From Mycobacterium sp. (lineage in GTDB: Bacteria > Actinomycetota > Actinomycetes > Mycobacteriales > Mycobacteriaceae): a DNA stretch of 11,089 nucleotides. The notes under the pieces are model-generated. The model was not told the DNA's origin. It saw only the letters and a program-made list of their open reading frames with translations, and ran no database searches. How positions within the stretch are numbered: the stretch's first letter is position 1; each line of letters starts with the position of its first letter. The translations under genes were made by a program, and so were the position numbers. Of the stretch, positions 1 through 6,455 are shown piece by piece. Where the stretch lies: the NCBI GenBank assembly GCA_018882545.1, contig VERS01000017.1, positions 1 to 11,089 of the forward strand. Direction: 5' to 3'.

Positions 1-47
1 GCGCCCTGGCGTTGCTGCGGCGACGCCGGGAAGGAAGCGCGGCGTGA
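1..47 (+). CDS. 3' end of upstream gene, probably metallophosphoesterase (SbcD/YhaO-like)
   Basis: Only the last 14 codons and the TGA stop (45-47) are inside the window. They read ALALLRRRREGSAA in the frame beginning at base 3. The stop overlaps the GTG start of the next gene as GTGA, which is typical of translationally coupled partners. The identity is inferred from context: in M. tuberculosis the SbcC-like Rv1278 directly follows the metallophosphoesterase Rv1277, and Firmicutes carry the analogous YhaO-YhaN pair. The 14 visible residues have no diagnostic motif, so the function is not shown by the sequence itself. A basic Arg-rich tail is all that can be described. Confidence 0.55.
   Translation, partial: ALALLRRRREGSAA
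29..37 (+). promoter_or_regulatory. Ribosome binding site for the SbcC-like ATPase
   Basis: The purine run GGAAGGAAG ends six bases before the GTG at 44. It lies inside the coding end of the upstream gene. It supports GTG-44 as the start, which places the conserved N-terminal strand (ILHRLRLTDFRG) immediately after the initiator, as expected for Rad50/SbcC-type proteins. Confidence 0.6.
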
Positions 48-2659
48 TCCTGCACCGTCTGCGCCTGACCGACTTCCGGGGTGTCGCCGACCGCGAGATC
101 ACCTTCCCCGATCAGGGTGTCGTGGTGGTCTGCGGGCCCAACGAGATCGGCAAATCCTCAATGCTGGAGGCACTCGACCTCCTTCTGAGCTACCGGGACC
201 GTTCAACCCATCGTGATGTCAAGGCGGTCAAGCCGGCGCACGCCGACGTGGGTGCTCAAGTCGAAGCCGAGATCAGCACCGGGCCATACCGATTCGTCTA
301 CCGGAAACGCTTCCACAAGAAGGCCAAGACCGAGCTTGAGATCCTCGAGCCCAGGCCAGAGCAACTCAGCGGCGACGACGCTCACGAACGGGTGGACGCC
401 ATGCTCGCCGAGACTCTCGACACCAAGCTGTGGGATGCCCAGCGGGTCCTGCAGTCAGCATCGACCGCCGTGGTGAACCTGTCGGGCTCGGACGCGCTGT
501 CCCGTGCGCTGGACGCCGCCGCCGGTGAGACCGATAGCGGACCGCCGGGCGGTGAGGCGCTACTCATCGATCGTGTCGACGCCGAGTACCTGAAATACTT
601 CACCGGCACCGGCCGGCCGACCGGCGAGTGGAAGTCGGCCGGCGACCGCGTCAAGGTTGCCGAGGCCGAGGTGAACTGCCGACAGCGCGCCGTCGACGAC
701 GTCAACGAACGGGTGTCCCGCCACGATGAACTCACCGCCGCGCTGCGGGGGCTCGAGGAGTCGCTGCTTCCGGCCACCGGTCGGCTGGCCGCCGCCCGCA
801 CCGCCCACGACGCTACGGCCGAACTGCACGACCAACTCCAGCAGGCCCGGCAGGCGGCGCAGACCGCGGCCGCCCGCAGCGCCAACTCGGCGCTGGCCAA
901 CGGCCAACGGCAGCAGCTCATCACCGAGGCCGGACGCCGCGGCGAGGTGGTCGTCGGGTTGCAGGCCGAACTTGCCGATTCCGAGCAGCAGTCCGCCGCC
1001 GCCCGCCAGGACGCCGCGACCGCCGAGGCGTTAGCCTCGCAATCAGCCGCCGCCCTGCAGGCTGCGCAGTCGCGCTTCGACGCCGCCCGCGCGGCGGCAC
1101 AGGCCTGTGTTTCCCGCGAGGCCGCCGACAAGTTGGCGTCCCGGGTGAGCGGGATTGAGACGACCGAGCGCGAACTCGGCCGGATCGCCGGCGAACTTGC
1201 CGCTGTCACACTCACCGCGGAGGCGCTAGCCGAAATCGAGGCCCACTGGGCCGCGGTACAGCGCGCCGAGGCGCAGTTGCAGGCCGACTCCGCGAGCGTC
1301 CAATTCAGCGCACCCGCCGAACTCGACATGACCGTCGACGGCCGGCCGCACAGGTTGACCCCCGGCCAGGACTGGGTTCGGCCGGCGTCGGCTCCGGTCG
1401 TCGTCGAGGTGCCCGGAGTGCTGACCGTACGCATCGACCCGGGTGCCAGCGCAGTCAAGCTGCGCGCCGATCTGCATGCGGCACAACGACTGCTGGATCA
1501 GGCGCTGGCCCGCGCCGGGGTCGTCGACATCGAAGCCGCCCGGGCGTTGGACACCCGGCGCCGCACCCTCACCGAGAGCCACACCACCCACACCGCCAAG
1601 CTTGAGGGTCTGTGCGCGGGCGAGGACCCCGCCGCACTGCGTACCCAGCTTGCTGACCTGCACGCGGCCGGCACCGCAGGTGGGCAGTCCGACCCCGAGG
1701 CGGTCGCAGCCGAACTGAAGTCCGCAGACGCGGCGCTGCGCGCGGCGCGCAGTGTCGCCGACAACCAACAGAGGGCGGCCGTTGTGGCCACCGCGGCGTA
1801 CACCGCGACGTCCACCAAAGCTGCGGTCGGCCGTGACCGGCTTATGACCGCCGATGCCGAGTTCGTCGCGGTCTGCGAGCAGTTGGCGACATTGCGTGCC
1901 GCAGTCAGTGATGAGGCCGTCGCGGCCGCAGCCTCTGCCGACGCCGCAGCGCAGGCCACGGCCGACGCGGCGGTTGCCGCCCTGTCGCAGCGATACGACG
2001 CCACCGACCCGGAGTCGGTCCGGGCCGAACTCGCTGCCGCAACCGAAGCCGTCGACACCCTCTCCGCCGCACGCGATGCCGCCAAACTGGAGTTGCACAC
2101 CCTCACCGCCGAATTGGGCGTCATCGGCGGTGAGGGCCGGCAGGGACAGCTTCAGGAGGCGCAGACCGAACTCGAGCGGGCGCGCAATGACTACAGCCGC
2201 ATCGAGGGCCGGGCGCTGGCCGCGCGGCTGTTGCGCGACACGATGCTCCGGCACCGTGACAACACCCGGCAGCGTTACGTCGCGCCCTACCGCACCGAGT
2301 TGGAGCGGCTGGGTAAGGCGGTGTTCGGCGCCAGCTTTCAGGTCGACGTCGACACCGAGCTGACGATCCGGACCCGCACGCTGGAGGGATGCACCGTTCC
2401 GTATGACTCGCTGTCCGGCGGTGCCAAGGAACAGTTGGGGATTCTGGCCCGCCTCGCCGGTGCGGCGCTCGTCGCCGAGGCCGACACCGTGCCCGTGATC
2501 ATCGACGACGCGCTGGGCTTCAGCGACCCCGACCGGCTGGCCCGAATGGGGGCGGTGCTCAACACCGTCGGTGACCGCGGACAGGTCATCGTGTTGACGT
2601 GTACACCCGGGCGTTACGACGGCGTCGCCGACGCCGCGGTCATCGAGTTGAGTGTCTAG
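44..2659 (+). CDS. SbcC/YhaN-like SMC-type ATPase (Rv1278-like)
   Basis: This 871-residue protein is predicted to be a DNA-repair or DNA-processing ATPase working with a metallophosphoesterase nuclease. It has the split-head layout of Rad50/SMC proteins. The N-terminal head carries Walker A GPNEIGKSS (residues 31-39). Long Ala/Glu/Gln/Arg-rich coiled-coil stretches cover roughly 190-415 and 475-745. The C-terminal head carries the ABC signature LSGGAKEQLG (790-799) and Walker B VIIDDALGF (818-826). There is no CxxC zinc hook. A beta-rich segment (about 419-470) with Pro and Gly turns sits instead near the middle of the chain. The NEIGKS form of Walker A and the Asp-Asp Walker B resemble YhaN-type (AAA_27) proteins more than classical SbcC. 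The length is close to that of Rv1278 (about 875 residues from memory). It overlaps the upstream stop as GTGA, and its last 20 bases overlap the convergent gene. The fold is secure; the substrate and pathway are inferred. Confidence 0.88.
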   Translation: MILHRLRLTDFRGVADREITFPDQGVVVVCGPNEIGKSSMLEALDLLLSYRDRSTHRDVKAVKPAHADVGAQVEAEISTGPYRFVYRKRFHKKAKTELEILEPRPEQLSGDDAHERVDAMLAETLDTKLWDAQRVLQSASTAVVNLSGSDALSRALDAAAGETDSGPPGGEALLIDRVDAEYLKYFTGTGRPTGEWKSAGDRVKVAEAEVNCRQRAVDDVNERVSRHDELTAALRGLEESLLPATGRLAAARTAHDATAELHDQLQQARQAAQTAAARSANSALANGQRQQLITEAGRRGEVVVGLQAELADSEQQSAAARQDAATAEALASQSAAALQAAQSRFDAARAAAQACVSREAADKLASRVSGIETTERELGRIAGELAAVTLTAEALAEIEAHWAAVQRAEAQLQADSASVQFSAPAELDMTVDGRPHRLTPGQDWVRPASAPVVVEVPGVLTVRIDPGASAVKLRADLHAAQRLLDQALARAGVVDIEAARALDTRRRTLTESHTTHTAKLEGLCAGEDPAALRTQLADLHAAGTAGGQSDPEAVAAELKSADAALRAARSVADNQQRAAVVATAAYTATSTKAAVGRDRLMTADAEFVAVCEQLATLRAAVSDEAVAAAASADAAAQATADAAVAALSQRYDATDPESVRAELAAATEAVDTLSAARDAAKLELHTLTAELGVIGGEGRQGQLQEAQTELERARNDYSRIEGRALAARLLRDTMLRHRDNTRQRYVAPYRTELERLGKAVFGASFQVDVDTELTIRTRTLEGCTVPYDSLSGGAKEQLGILARLAGAALVAEADTVPVIIDDALGFSDPDRLARMGAVLNTVGDRGQVIVLTCTPGRYDGVADAAVIELSV

Positions 2660-3623
2660 CCGCCCGCGGTGACCTAGCAGCGGCCGCCTCGGTGGCGGAA
2701 TGGGTCGCTGCCCCGGTGGGTTGCTCATCGACAACAGCGGTCGCCTCGGTCGGCGCGGCCGCCTCAGTCGCCTCGACCTCCCCGGGCACCGATGAGACCC
2801 CGGGCGGGCCCATCTCGGTCTCGGTGAGGTCGGCTACGGCGGCGTCCGCGCCGTCGGCCGCCGGAGGGTCGGCCGGCTGGGGTTCGAAGGCCACCGCGGC
2901 GCCGGTGTCCTGCACGCTGACCTCAGGCTCGGCGTTCTGCGGTTGCTCGGTCCGCGGTTCGGCCGAGCGCGGAGCGTCGGGCCCCGGTGCGGCGGCCTCC
3001 ACGGGCGCATCCCCCGCGATCGGTTCCGCTCCGCGACCCCGGGCCGCCGGCCCGCCGTCGACCTCGGCGGCGGGTACGCCCGCAACGGCCACCGGCGCAT
3101 CCGGTTCGGCCTGCATCGTGGTCGCTACACCCCCGTCGGGGCCCTCGGCCTCGGCGGGACCCGGTTGATCCTCCGATTTGCTCGCCGCGGCGGGCCCCAA
3201 CTCCCACGGCCATCCGAAAACCAGGCTGGTCACCAGCAGTACCGGGGCCAGGACCGCCCCGATCACGGCGGCCAGGCTCATCAACGGGGGAAGCAGAACG
3301 TTGCGGATCTCCGGAGGCAGGTTGTAGATGAACTTGTCGAAGATCGTGCACGGGTAGTAGCAGGGTTCCGCCGTCGCAGCCGCCGTCGCTGACAAGGCTG
3401 CCGCAGCCCCGGGCACCGCAACGGCGGTGTTCGCTGCCGCGCCGTCGGCGAGTCCGGCGAACAGGGTTGTGGCCTCAGCCTGCAACCGCACCGCCGAAAA
3501 CTCGACGGCCCGAGGCGAGGTGGTGACCGCTGAACCCAAGTCCGTCGGGGCACTCACTAGTCCAGCAGCCGCGATCACCGCCACCGGATAGACCAGACGA
3601 CCTTGATTCGCACGGCTCGGCAT
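2640..3623 (-). CDS. Unrecognised secreted/membrane protein with acidic Ala-Pro-Glu-rich tail
   Basis: I do not recognise a function for this 327-residue protein. The ATG at 3623 is supported by GAAGGAAA just upstream. Residues 1-25 look like a signal sequence: basic MPSRANQGR, then a hydrophobic run, then a possible AxA-like site near SAP. The following SPRAVEFSAV resembles the RAVQLTA-type motif that I recall near the N-terminus of many exported mycobacterial hypothetical proteins. An EPCYYPC segment (Cys88, Cys92) precedes an amphipathic NLPPEIRNVLLPP stretch and a strong hydrophobic helix at about 113-138. Residues 140-310 are low-complexity, rich in Ala, Pro, Glu, Asp and Gly, with four AEP triplets; the last eight residues are basic. 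It probably sits in or on the cell envelope with the tail disordered. It lies 93 bases downstream of the WS/DGAT gene on the same strand and ends inside the ATPase gene. No catalytic motif is visible. Confidence 0.75.
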   Translation of the reverse strand: MPSRANQGRLVYPVAVIAAAGLVSAPTDLGSAVTTSPRAVEFSAVRLQAEATTLFAGLADGAAANTAVAVPGAAAALSATAAATAEPCYYPCTIFDKFIYNLPPEIRNVLLPPLMSLAAVIGAVLAPVLLVTSLVFGWPWELGPAAASKSEDQPGPAEAEGPDGGVATTMQAEPDAPVAVAGVPAAEVDGGPAARGRGAEPIAGDAPVEAAAPGPDAPRSAEPRTEQPQNAEPEVSVQDTGAAVAFEPQPADPPAADGADAAVADLTETEMGPPGVSSVPGEVEATEAAAPTEATAVVDEQPTGAATHSATEAAAARSPRAARHSTR

Positions 3624-3626
3624 AGG

Positions 3627-3634
3627 TTTCCTTC
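3627..3634 (-). promoter_or_regulatory. Ribosome binding site of the secreted-protein gene
   Basis: On the minus strand GAAGGAAA precedes the ATG at 3623 by three bases, with the AGGA core about five to six bases away. This strong purine run decides the start and supports the minus strand as the coding one in 2640-3623. Confidence 0.6.
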
Positions 3635-3657
3635 GTGGTGAGCGGCTTTGCTGGAAG

Positions 3658-3663
3658 ATACTA
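3658..3663 (-). promoter_or_regulatory. Possible -10 element for the secreted-protein gene
   Basis: On the minus strand TAGTAT fits the mycobacterial TANNNT -10 pattern. It lies in the 93-base gap after the WS/DGAT stop and would give a transcript start near 3651 with a leader of roughly 27 bases containing the ribosome site. No good -35 hexamer is seen at 16-19 bases spacing, so this is tentative. Read-through from the WS/DGAT gene is equally possible, because no convincing terminator hairpin is visible in the gap. Confidence 0.35.
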
Positions 3664-3716
3664 CCCTCGGCCCCACGGGCACCTGATTCAGTTTGCCGAG
3701 TTGCAGCTGAAACGGG

Positions 3717-5090
3717 TCAATCGGCCAGCGCCAGCACCTCGTCGAATCCCTCGACCAGGCAGTCATAGAAAGACTCGAAATCCGGGATGGCGCCGGTGTC
3801 GACGTCGATGCCCAGCGCGCAGGTATCCACGTAGGTGAGCAGGGTGACGTTGACCGCCGAGCCGATGGTCGGCCCGAACGCATACTGAGCCGTGACCTTG
3901 GCCCCGCCGAGGTACACCGGCACCGGCACGCCCGGTACGTCGCTGGCCAGGAAGTCGACTTTGCGAAGCACCGACCCGATGTACCAGCGCGGCATCAGGT
4001 TCATCGCCCCGGCGATGACCTGGATGTAGGGCGTTGACTTCTCGTTGCGTACCCGGGTGGTGCGCTTGCGGGTCTCGCGGATCCGCTCGGCGGGGTCGGC
4101 CAAGCCCACCGGCACGTCGAATCGCGCCAGGGTGATGTGGTTGCCGCCCTCGCCGTCATCGTCTTTGCGAACACTGATCGGCATGGTCAGGTGCAGATCG
4201 CCGACCCTGGCGCCGTGTCGATCGTGATAGCGGCGCAGCCCCCCGGCGATACCGGCGACGAAGGCATCGTTGAGCGCGCCATCGCCGCGGTGTGCGGCCT
4301 GCTTGAGCTTGGCCAGCGGGATGTCGTGCACGGCCAGGCGGCGCACCAGGGTGCGTTCCTTCATCAGCGGCGAACCGGTCTCGGTGACCGGCCGCACGGT
4401 GCGGTAGACCGAGGCCGCCAGTTCGCCGGCCGAGGCCACGGTCTGGATCGGGTGCCGGACGGTGTTGAGCAGCAGGCCCGGTGCCGCACCCACCGCGCCG
4501 GCCACCGCCTTGCCCAGCAGGCCGAGGTCGTAACGGACGATGTCGGCGTATTCGGCGAGCGGTCCGCGCTCGTGCACATCGGGCACATCGGAGTTGGCCT
4601 GCACCGACTCCAACGAGCGCGGTTGGGCGGTCAGGTCGAACAGATGCATGGCGATCTGCACCCCGCCGACCCCGTCGGTGAGGCCATGGTGAAACTTGCA
4701 CAGCACGGCCGCACCGCCGCCATCGAGGCCGTCGATCAGCGTCGCGGTCCACAGCGGCCGGGCCCGGTCGAAGTCCGACATCGCCGCAACCCGCGCCATC
4801 TCCAGCACGCCGTCGAGGCCGCCGGGTTCCGGGGCGGTCACCCGACGCATGTGGAAGTCGATGTCGAAGTCGGGGGCGTCTTCCCACCGGGGCGGTGCCG
4901 GCGGGGGTGACTCCACCACCCGCTGCCGCCAGATCGGCATGGTCCGGGAGAGGGCTCCGAAACGTTCCCGCACCACATCCCAGTCCGGTGAGCGGTCCAG
5001 CACAATGACCGTCACCACGGTGGACCGCAGCCGGGGGTCAGACTCCATGGCCCAGGTGAATGCGTCGGTCTGGCTCATGAATTCGCTCAT
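3717..5090 (-). CDS. Wax ester synthase/diacylglycerol acyltransferase (WS/DGAT family)
   Basis: This 457-residue acyltransferase belongs to the bacterial WS/DGAT family, which transfers the acyl group of acyl-CoA to diacylglycerol or long-chain alcohol to make triacylglycerol or wax ester at the inner membrane. The family motifs are in order: PLW (112-114), the catalytic HHGLTDG of the HHxxxDG type (His134, His135, Asp139, Gly140), NDAFVAG (274-280), MPISVR (303-308), SDVPGVP (383-389, the S-N/D-VPGP motif) and a conserved C-terminal region ending near EGFDEVLAL. The length is normal for the family, so it looks intact. ATG-5090 is chosen; a second in-frame ATG (Met5) begins MSQTDAF, and neither has a strong ribosome site (GGGA lies about five bases before the first). 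It is divergent from the hydrolase gene across a 111-base promoter region. Mycobacteria carry many paralogues, so which substrate it prefers cannot be told. Confidence 0.93.
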   Translation of the reverse strand: MSEFMSQTDAFTWAMESDPRLRSTVVTVIVLDRSPDWDVVRERFGALSRTMPIWRQRVVESPPPAPPRWEDAPDFDIDFHMRRVTAPEPGGLDGVLEMARVAAMSDFDRARPLWTATLIDGLDGGGAAVLCKFHHGLTDGVGGVQIAMHLFDLTAQPRSLESVQANSDVPDVHERGPLAEYADIVRYDLGLLGKAVAGAVGAAPGLLLNTVRHPIQTVASAGELAASVYRTVRPVTETGSPLMKERTLVRRLAVHDIPLAKLKQAAHRGDGALNDAFVAGIAGGLRRYHDRHGARVGDLHLTMPISVRKDDDGEGGNHITLARFDVPVGLADPAERIRETRKRTTRVRNEKSTPYIQVIAGAMNLMPRWYIGSVLRKVDFLASDVPGVPVPVYLGGAKVTAQYAFGPTIGSAVNVTLLTYVDTCALGIDVDTGAIPDFESFYDCLVEGFDEVLALAD

Positions 5091-5099
5091 CGTGATCCC

Positions 5100-5129
5100 A
5101 CGCTACGACTGCGTGTGGCGCAGCGTCAC
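5100..5129 (-). promoter_or_regulatory. Candidate promoter of the WS/DGAT gene
   Basis: On the minus strand GTGACG (5129-5124) and TAGCGT (5105-5100) are separated by 18 bases. They match TTGACA at the central TGAC and match TANNNT respectively. Transcription would begin near 5093, so the message would have almost no 5' leader, which fits the weak ribosome site. The -35 element falls in the left arm of the inverted repeat described separately. The call is by eye only. Confidence 0.4.
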
Positions 5130-5151
5130 CGTCTGCGCGGCAACTGGTGAC
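5125..5151. repeat. Spaced inverted repeat in the divergent promoter region
   Basis: GTCACC (5125-5130) and GGTGAC (5146-5151) form a perfect 6-base inverted repeat with a 15-base spacer. The arm centres are 21 bases apart, two turns of B-DNA. Each arm contains the GTGAC core that would serve as the -35 region of one of the two divergent promoters. It could therefore be an operator for a dimeric regulator, or simply two similar -35 elements facing outward. No known regulator motif is recognised. Confidence 0.4.
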
Positions 5152-5171
5152 TTTCTTCCCTGCCGTCTTGG

Positions 5172-5177
5172 CACAAT
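5172..5177 (+). promoter_or_regulatory. Candidate -10 element for the alpha/beta hydrolase
   Basis: CACAAT resembles TATAAT and lies 7 bases before an ATG at 5185, so transcription would begin at about 5184-5185. A possible -35 (TGACTT, 5148-5153) sits 18 bases upstream, within the right arm of the inverted repeat. If this is correct the transcript is leaderless with respect to the mini-ORF at 5185. Confidence 0.35.
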
Positions 5178-5184
5178 CGGGGGT

Positions 5185-5205
5185 ATGCCGGGAACGCGCC
5201 GATGA
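5185..5205 (+). CDS. Possible six-codon upstream mini-ORF (MPGTRR)
   Basis: ATG at 5185 opens a six-residue frame, MPGTRR, whose TGA stop (5203-5205) overlaps the ATG of the hydrolase gene (5202-5204) as ATGA. It starts where a transcript from the candidate -10 at 5172-5177 would begin, so it could be read as a leaderless message; a GGGGG run (5179-5183) also lies just before it. Leaderless short ORFs of this kind are known from mycobacterial transcript mapping. It may serve to load ribosomes onto the hydrolase start by termination-reinitiation. A chance ATG cannot be excluded from sequence alone. Confidence 0.35.
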   Translation: MPGTRR

Positions 5206-6455
5206 CCCTTGGCGGCAAACGGCGCCGCGTCCACGACAGGCTGTCCGCACTGCCCGGCGTCCGGTCGGTGCGCCGCCCGGTGACCGGCCCGGCCGGCGGG
5301 CAGTTTGACCTCTACTACGTGCGCACCGGACCACGCACCGGCCTGCCGCTGGTGATCGTTCCAGGCGGACCGGGCATGGCCTCGGTTGGGCACTATCGCG
5401 GTCTGCGCCGCCGCACCGCCGCCGCCGGACTCGACGTCATCATGGTCGAACACCGCGGGGTGGGGATGTCCCGCCACGACGACGCAGGTCAGGATCTGCC
5501 CGCCGAGGCCCTCACCATCGAGCAGGTGGTCGATGACATCGCCGCAGTACTTGCCGATGCCCGGGTGGCCGAGGCGGTCATCTACGGCACCTCCTACGGC
5601 AGTTACCTGGCCGCGGGGGTGGGTGTGCGCCACCCCGCGCGGGTGGCTGCGATGATCCTGGACTCTCCGCTGCTGAGCCGCGATGACATCGAGATAATGC
5701 GTCGCGAACTGCGCCGGCTGCTCTGGCACGGCGTCGACCCGGACAGTTCCGAACTGGCGGCGAAGGTACGGCAACTGTCCGATCACGGCGCGATGAGCGC
5801 CGGCGACGCCCAACTGGCCGCCACCCTGTACGGCCTCGGTGGCGCGGCCATGCTGCACCGTCTGCTGGACCTGTTGCTCGATGACCGACGGCTGCTGTGG
5901 AGCACCATCGAGCACATCAGCCGGCTCGCGGGCCGAAAGATGCCCTACCGCAACGAGACCGACCTGGTGGGCCCGATCGGATACCGGGAACTGAACTTCC
6001 ACGGCACCCCGGACGGCCTGCCGTTGGACCCTGCGGTGGCGATGCGGCAGTCCGGCCTCGGGGCGCCACCGGACTTCCAGGGCGAGCCGTTCGACCTGGT
6101 GGCGGCGATGCCTGCGTTCGACTGGCCCACTGTGGTGATCTCCGGTGGCCGTGACCTGACCACCCCGCCCGCGGTGGCCGACCGGATCGCCGAACTCCTC
6201 CCGGCACCCGCCCTGGTGCGCCTGCCGACCGCGGGGCACAGCATCCTGGACACCCGGGAGCGGGCTGCACTGCATATCGCCGGTCAGGTGTGCGCCGGGC
6301 GGGTCGGAGATCTACCGGCTCAGGGCCCGGTTCTCGACGCACTGCCGGCATCGGCTGAACTGCGGCTCATGGGCTGGGCGATCGAGGCCGCCGCGCGGGT
6401 CGAGGCCGCCCTTCCCCTCGCGCCCCGCTCGCCCGTCCGCCCACCTACTTCATGA
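5202..6455 (+). CDS. Alpha/beta hydrolase, S33 proline-iminopeptidase-like
   Basis: This 417-residue protein has the full alpha/beta-hydrolase set. The oxyanion loop is GGPG (residues 55-58), followed by EHRGVGMSR (83-91, matching the D/E-x-RGxGxS motif of proline iminopeptidases). The nucleophile elbow is GTSYGSY with Ser131, the acid is Asp318 in SGGRDLTTPP, and the base is His346 in TAGHS. Residues of about 158-300 form the cap. There is no signal peptide or membrane helix, so it is probably cytoplasmic. Family members remove N-terminal residues from peptides, but several act as esterases, so the substrate is uncertain. ATG-5202 is chosen because no in-frame start lies upstream within the promoter region; it is preceded by GGGAA and overlaps the mini-ORF stop. 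The 3' end overlaps oppA by 11 bases tail-to-tail. Proximity to a peptide importer is suggestive of peptide breakdown but is not proof. Confidence 0.87.
   Translation: MTLGGKRRRVHDRLSALPGVRSVRRPVTGPAGGQFDLYYVRTGPRTGLPLVIVPGGPGMASVGHYRGLRRRTAAAGLDVIMVEHRGVGMSRHDDAGQDLPAEALTIEQVVDDIAAVLADARVAEAVIYGTSYGSYLAAGVGVRHPARVAAMILDSPLLSRDDIEIMRRELRRLLWHGVDPDSSELAAKVRQLSDHGAMSAGDAQLAATLYGLGGAAMLHRLLDLLLDDRRLLWSTIEHISRLAGRKMPYRNETDLVGPIGYRELNFHGTPDGLPLDPAVAMRQSGLGAPPDFQGEPFDLVAAMPAFDWPTVVISGGRDLTTPPAVADRIAELLPAPALVRLPTAGHSILDTRERAALHIAGQVCAGRVGDLPAQGPVLDALPASAELRLMGWAIEAAARVEAALPLAPRSPVRPPTS

Noticed and set aside
1226..2734. A 502-codon open frame on the minus strand, antisense to the SbcC-like ATPase
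   Set aside because: It is a GC-driven shadow: the plus strand carries Walker A, signature and Walker B motifs in a single intact frame, while the antisense product is Gly/Arg/Gln-rich with no recognisable domain.
2599..3168. A 189-codon plus-strand frame over the secreted-protein region
   Set aside because: It starts inside the ATPase gene and yields Ala/Ser/Gly low complexity. The minus strand has an ATG with a good ribosome site, a signal sequence and a membrane helix.
3624..3716. A terminator hairpin between the WS/DGAT gene and the secreted-protein gene
   Set aside because: Only short matches are visible (CTCGG/CCGAG with a loop of about 25 bases, and a 4-base GCCC/GGGC stem), with no following T run on the minus strand.
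4137..4910. A 257-codon plus-strand frame inside the WS/DGAT gene
   Set aside because: It lies opposite the HHxxxDG and other family motifs of a full-length acyltransferase; its own product shows no domain.
5103..6275. A 390-codon minus-strand frame opposite the alpha/beta hydrolase
   Set aside because: The plus-strand frame has the complete Ser131/Asp318/His346 triad and the GGPG loop; the antisense product is His/Gln/Arg-rich and featureless.
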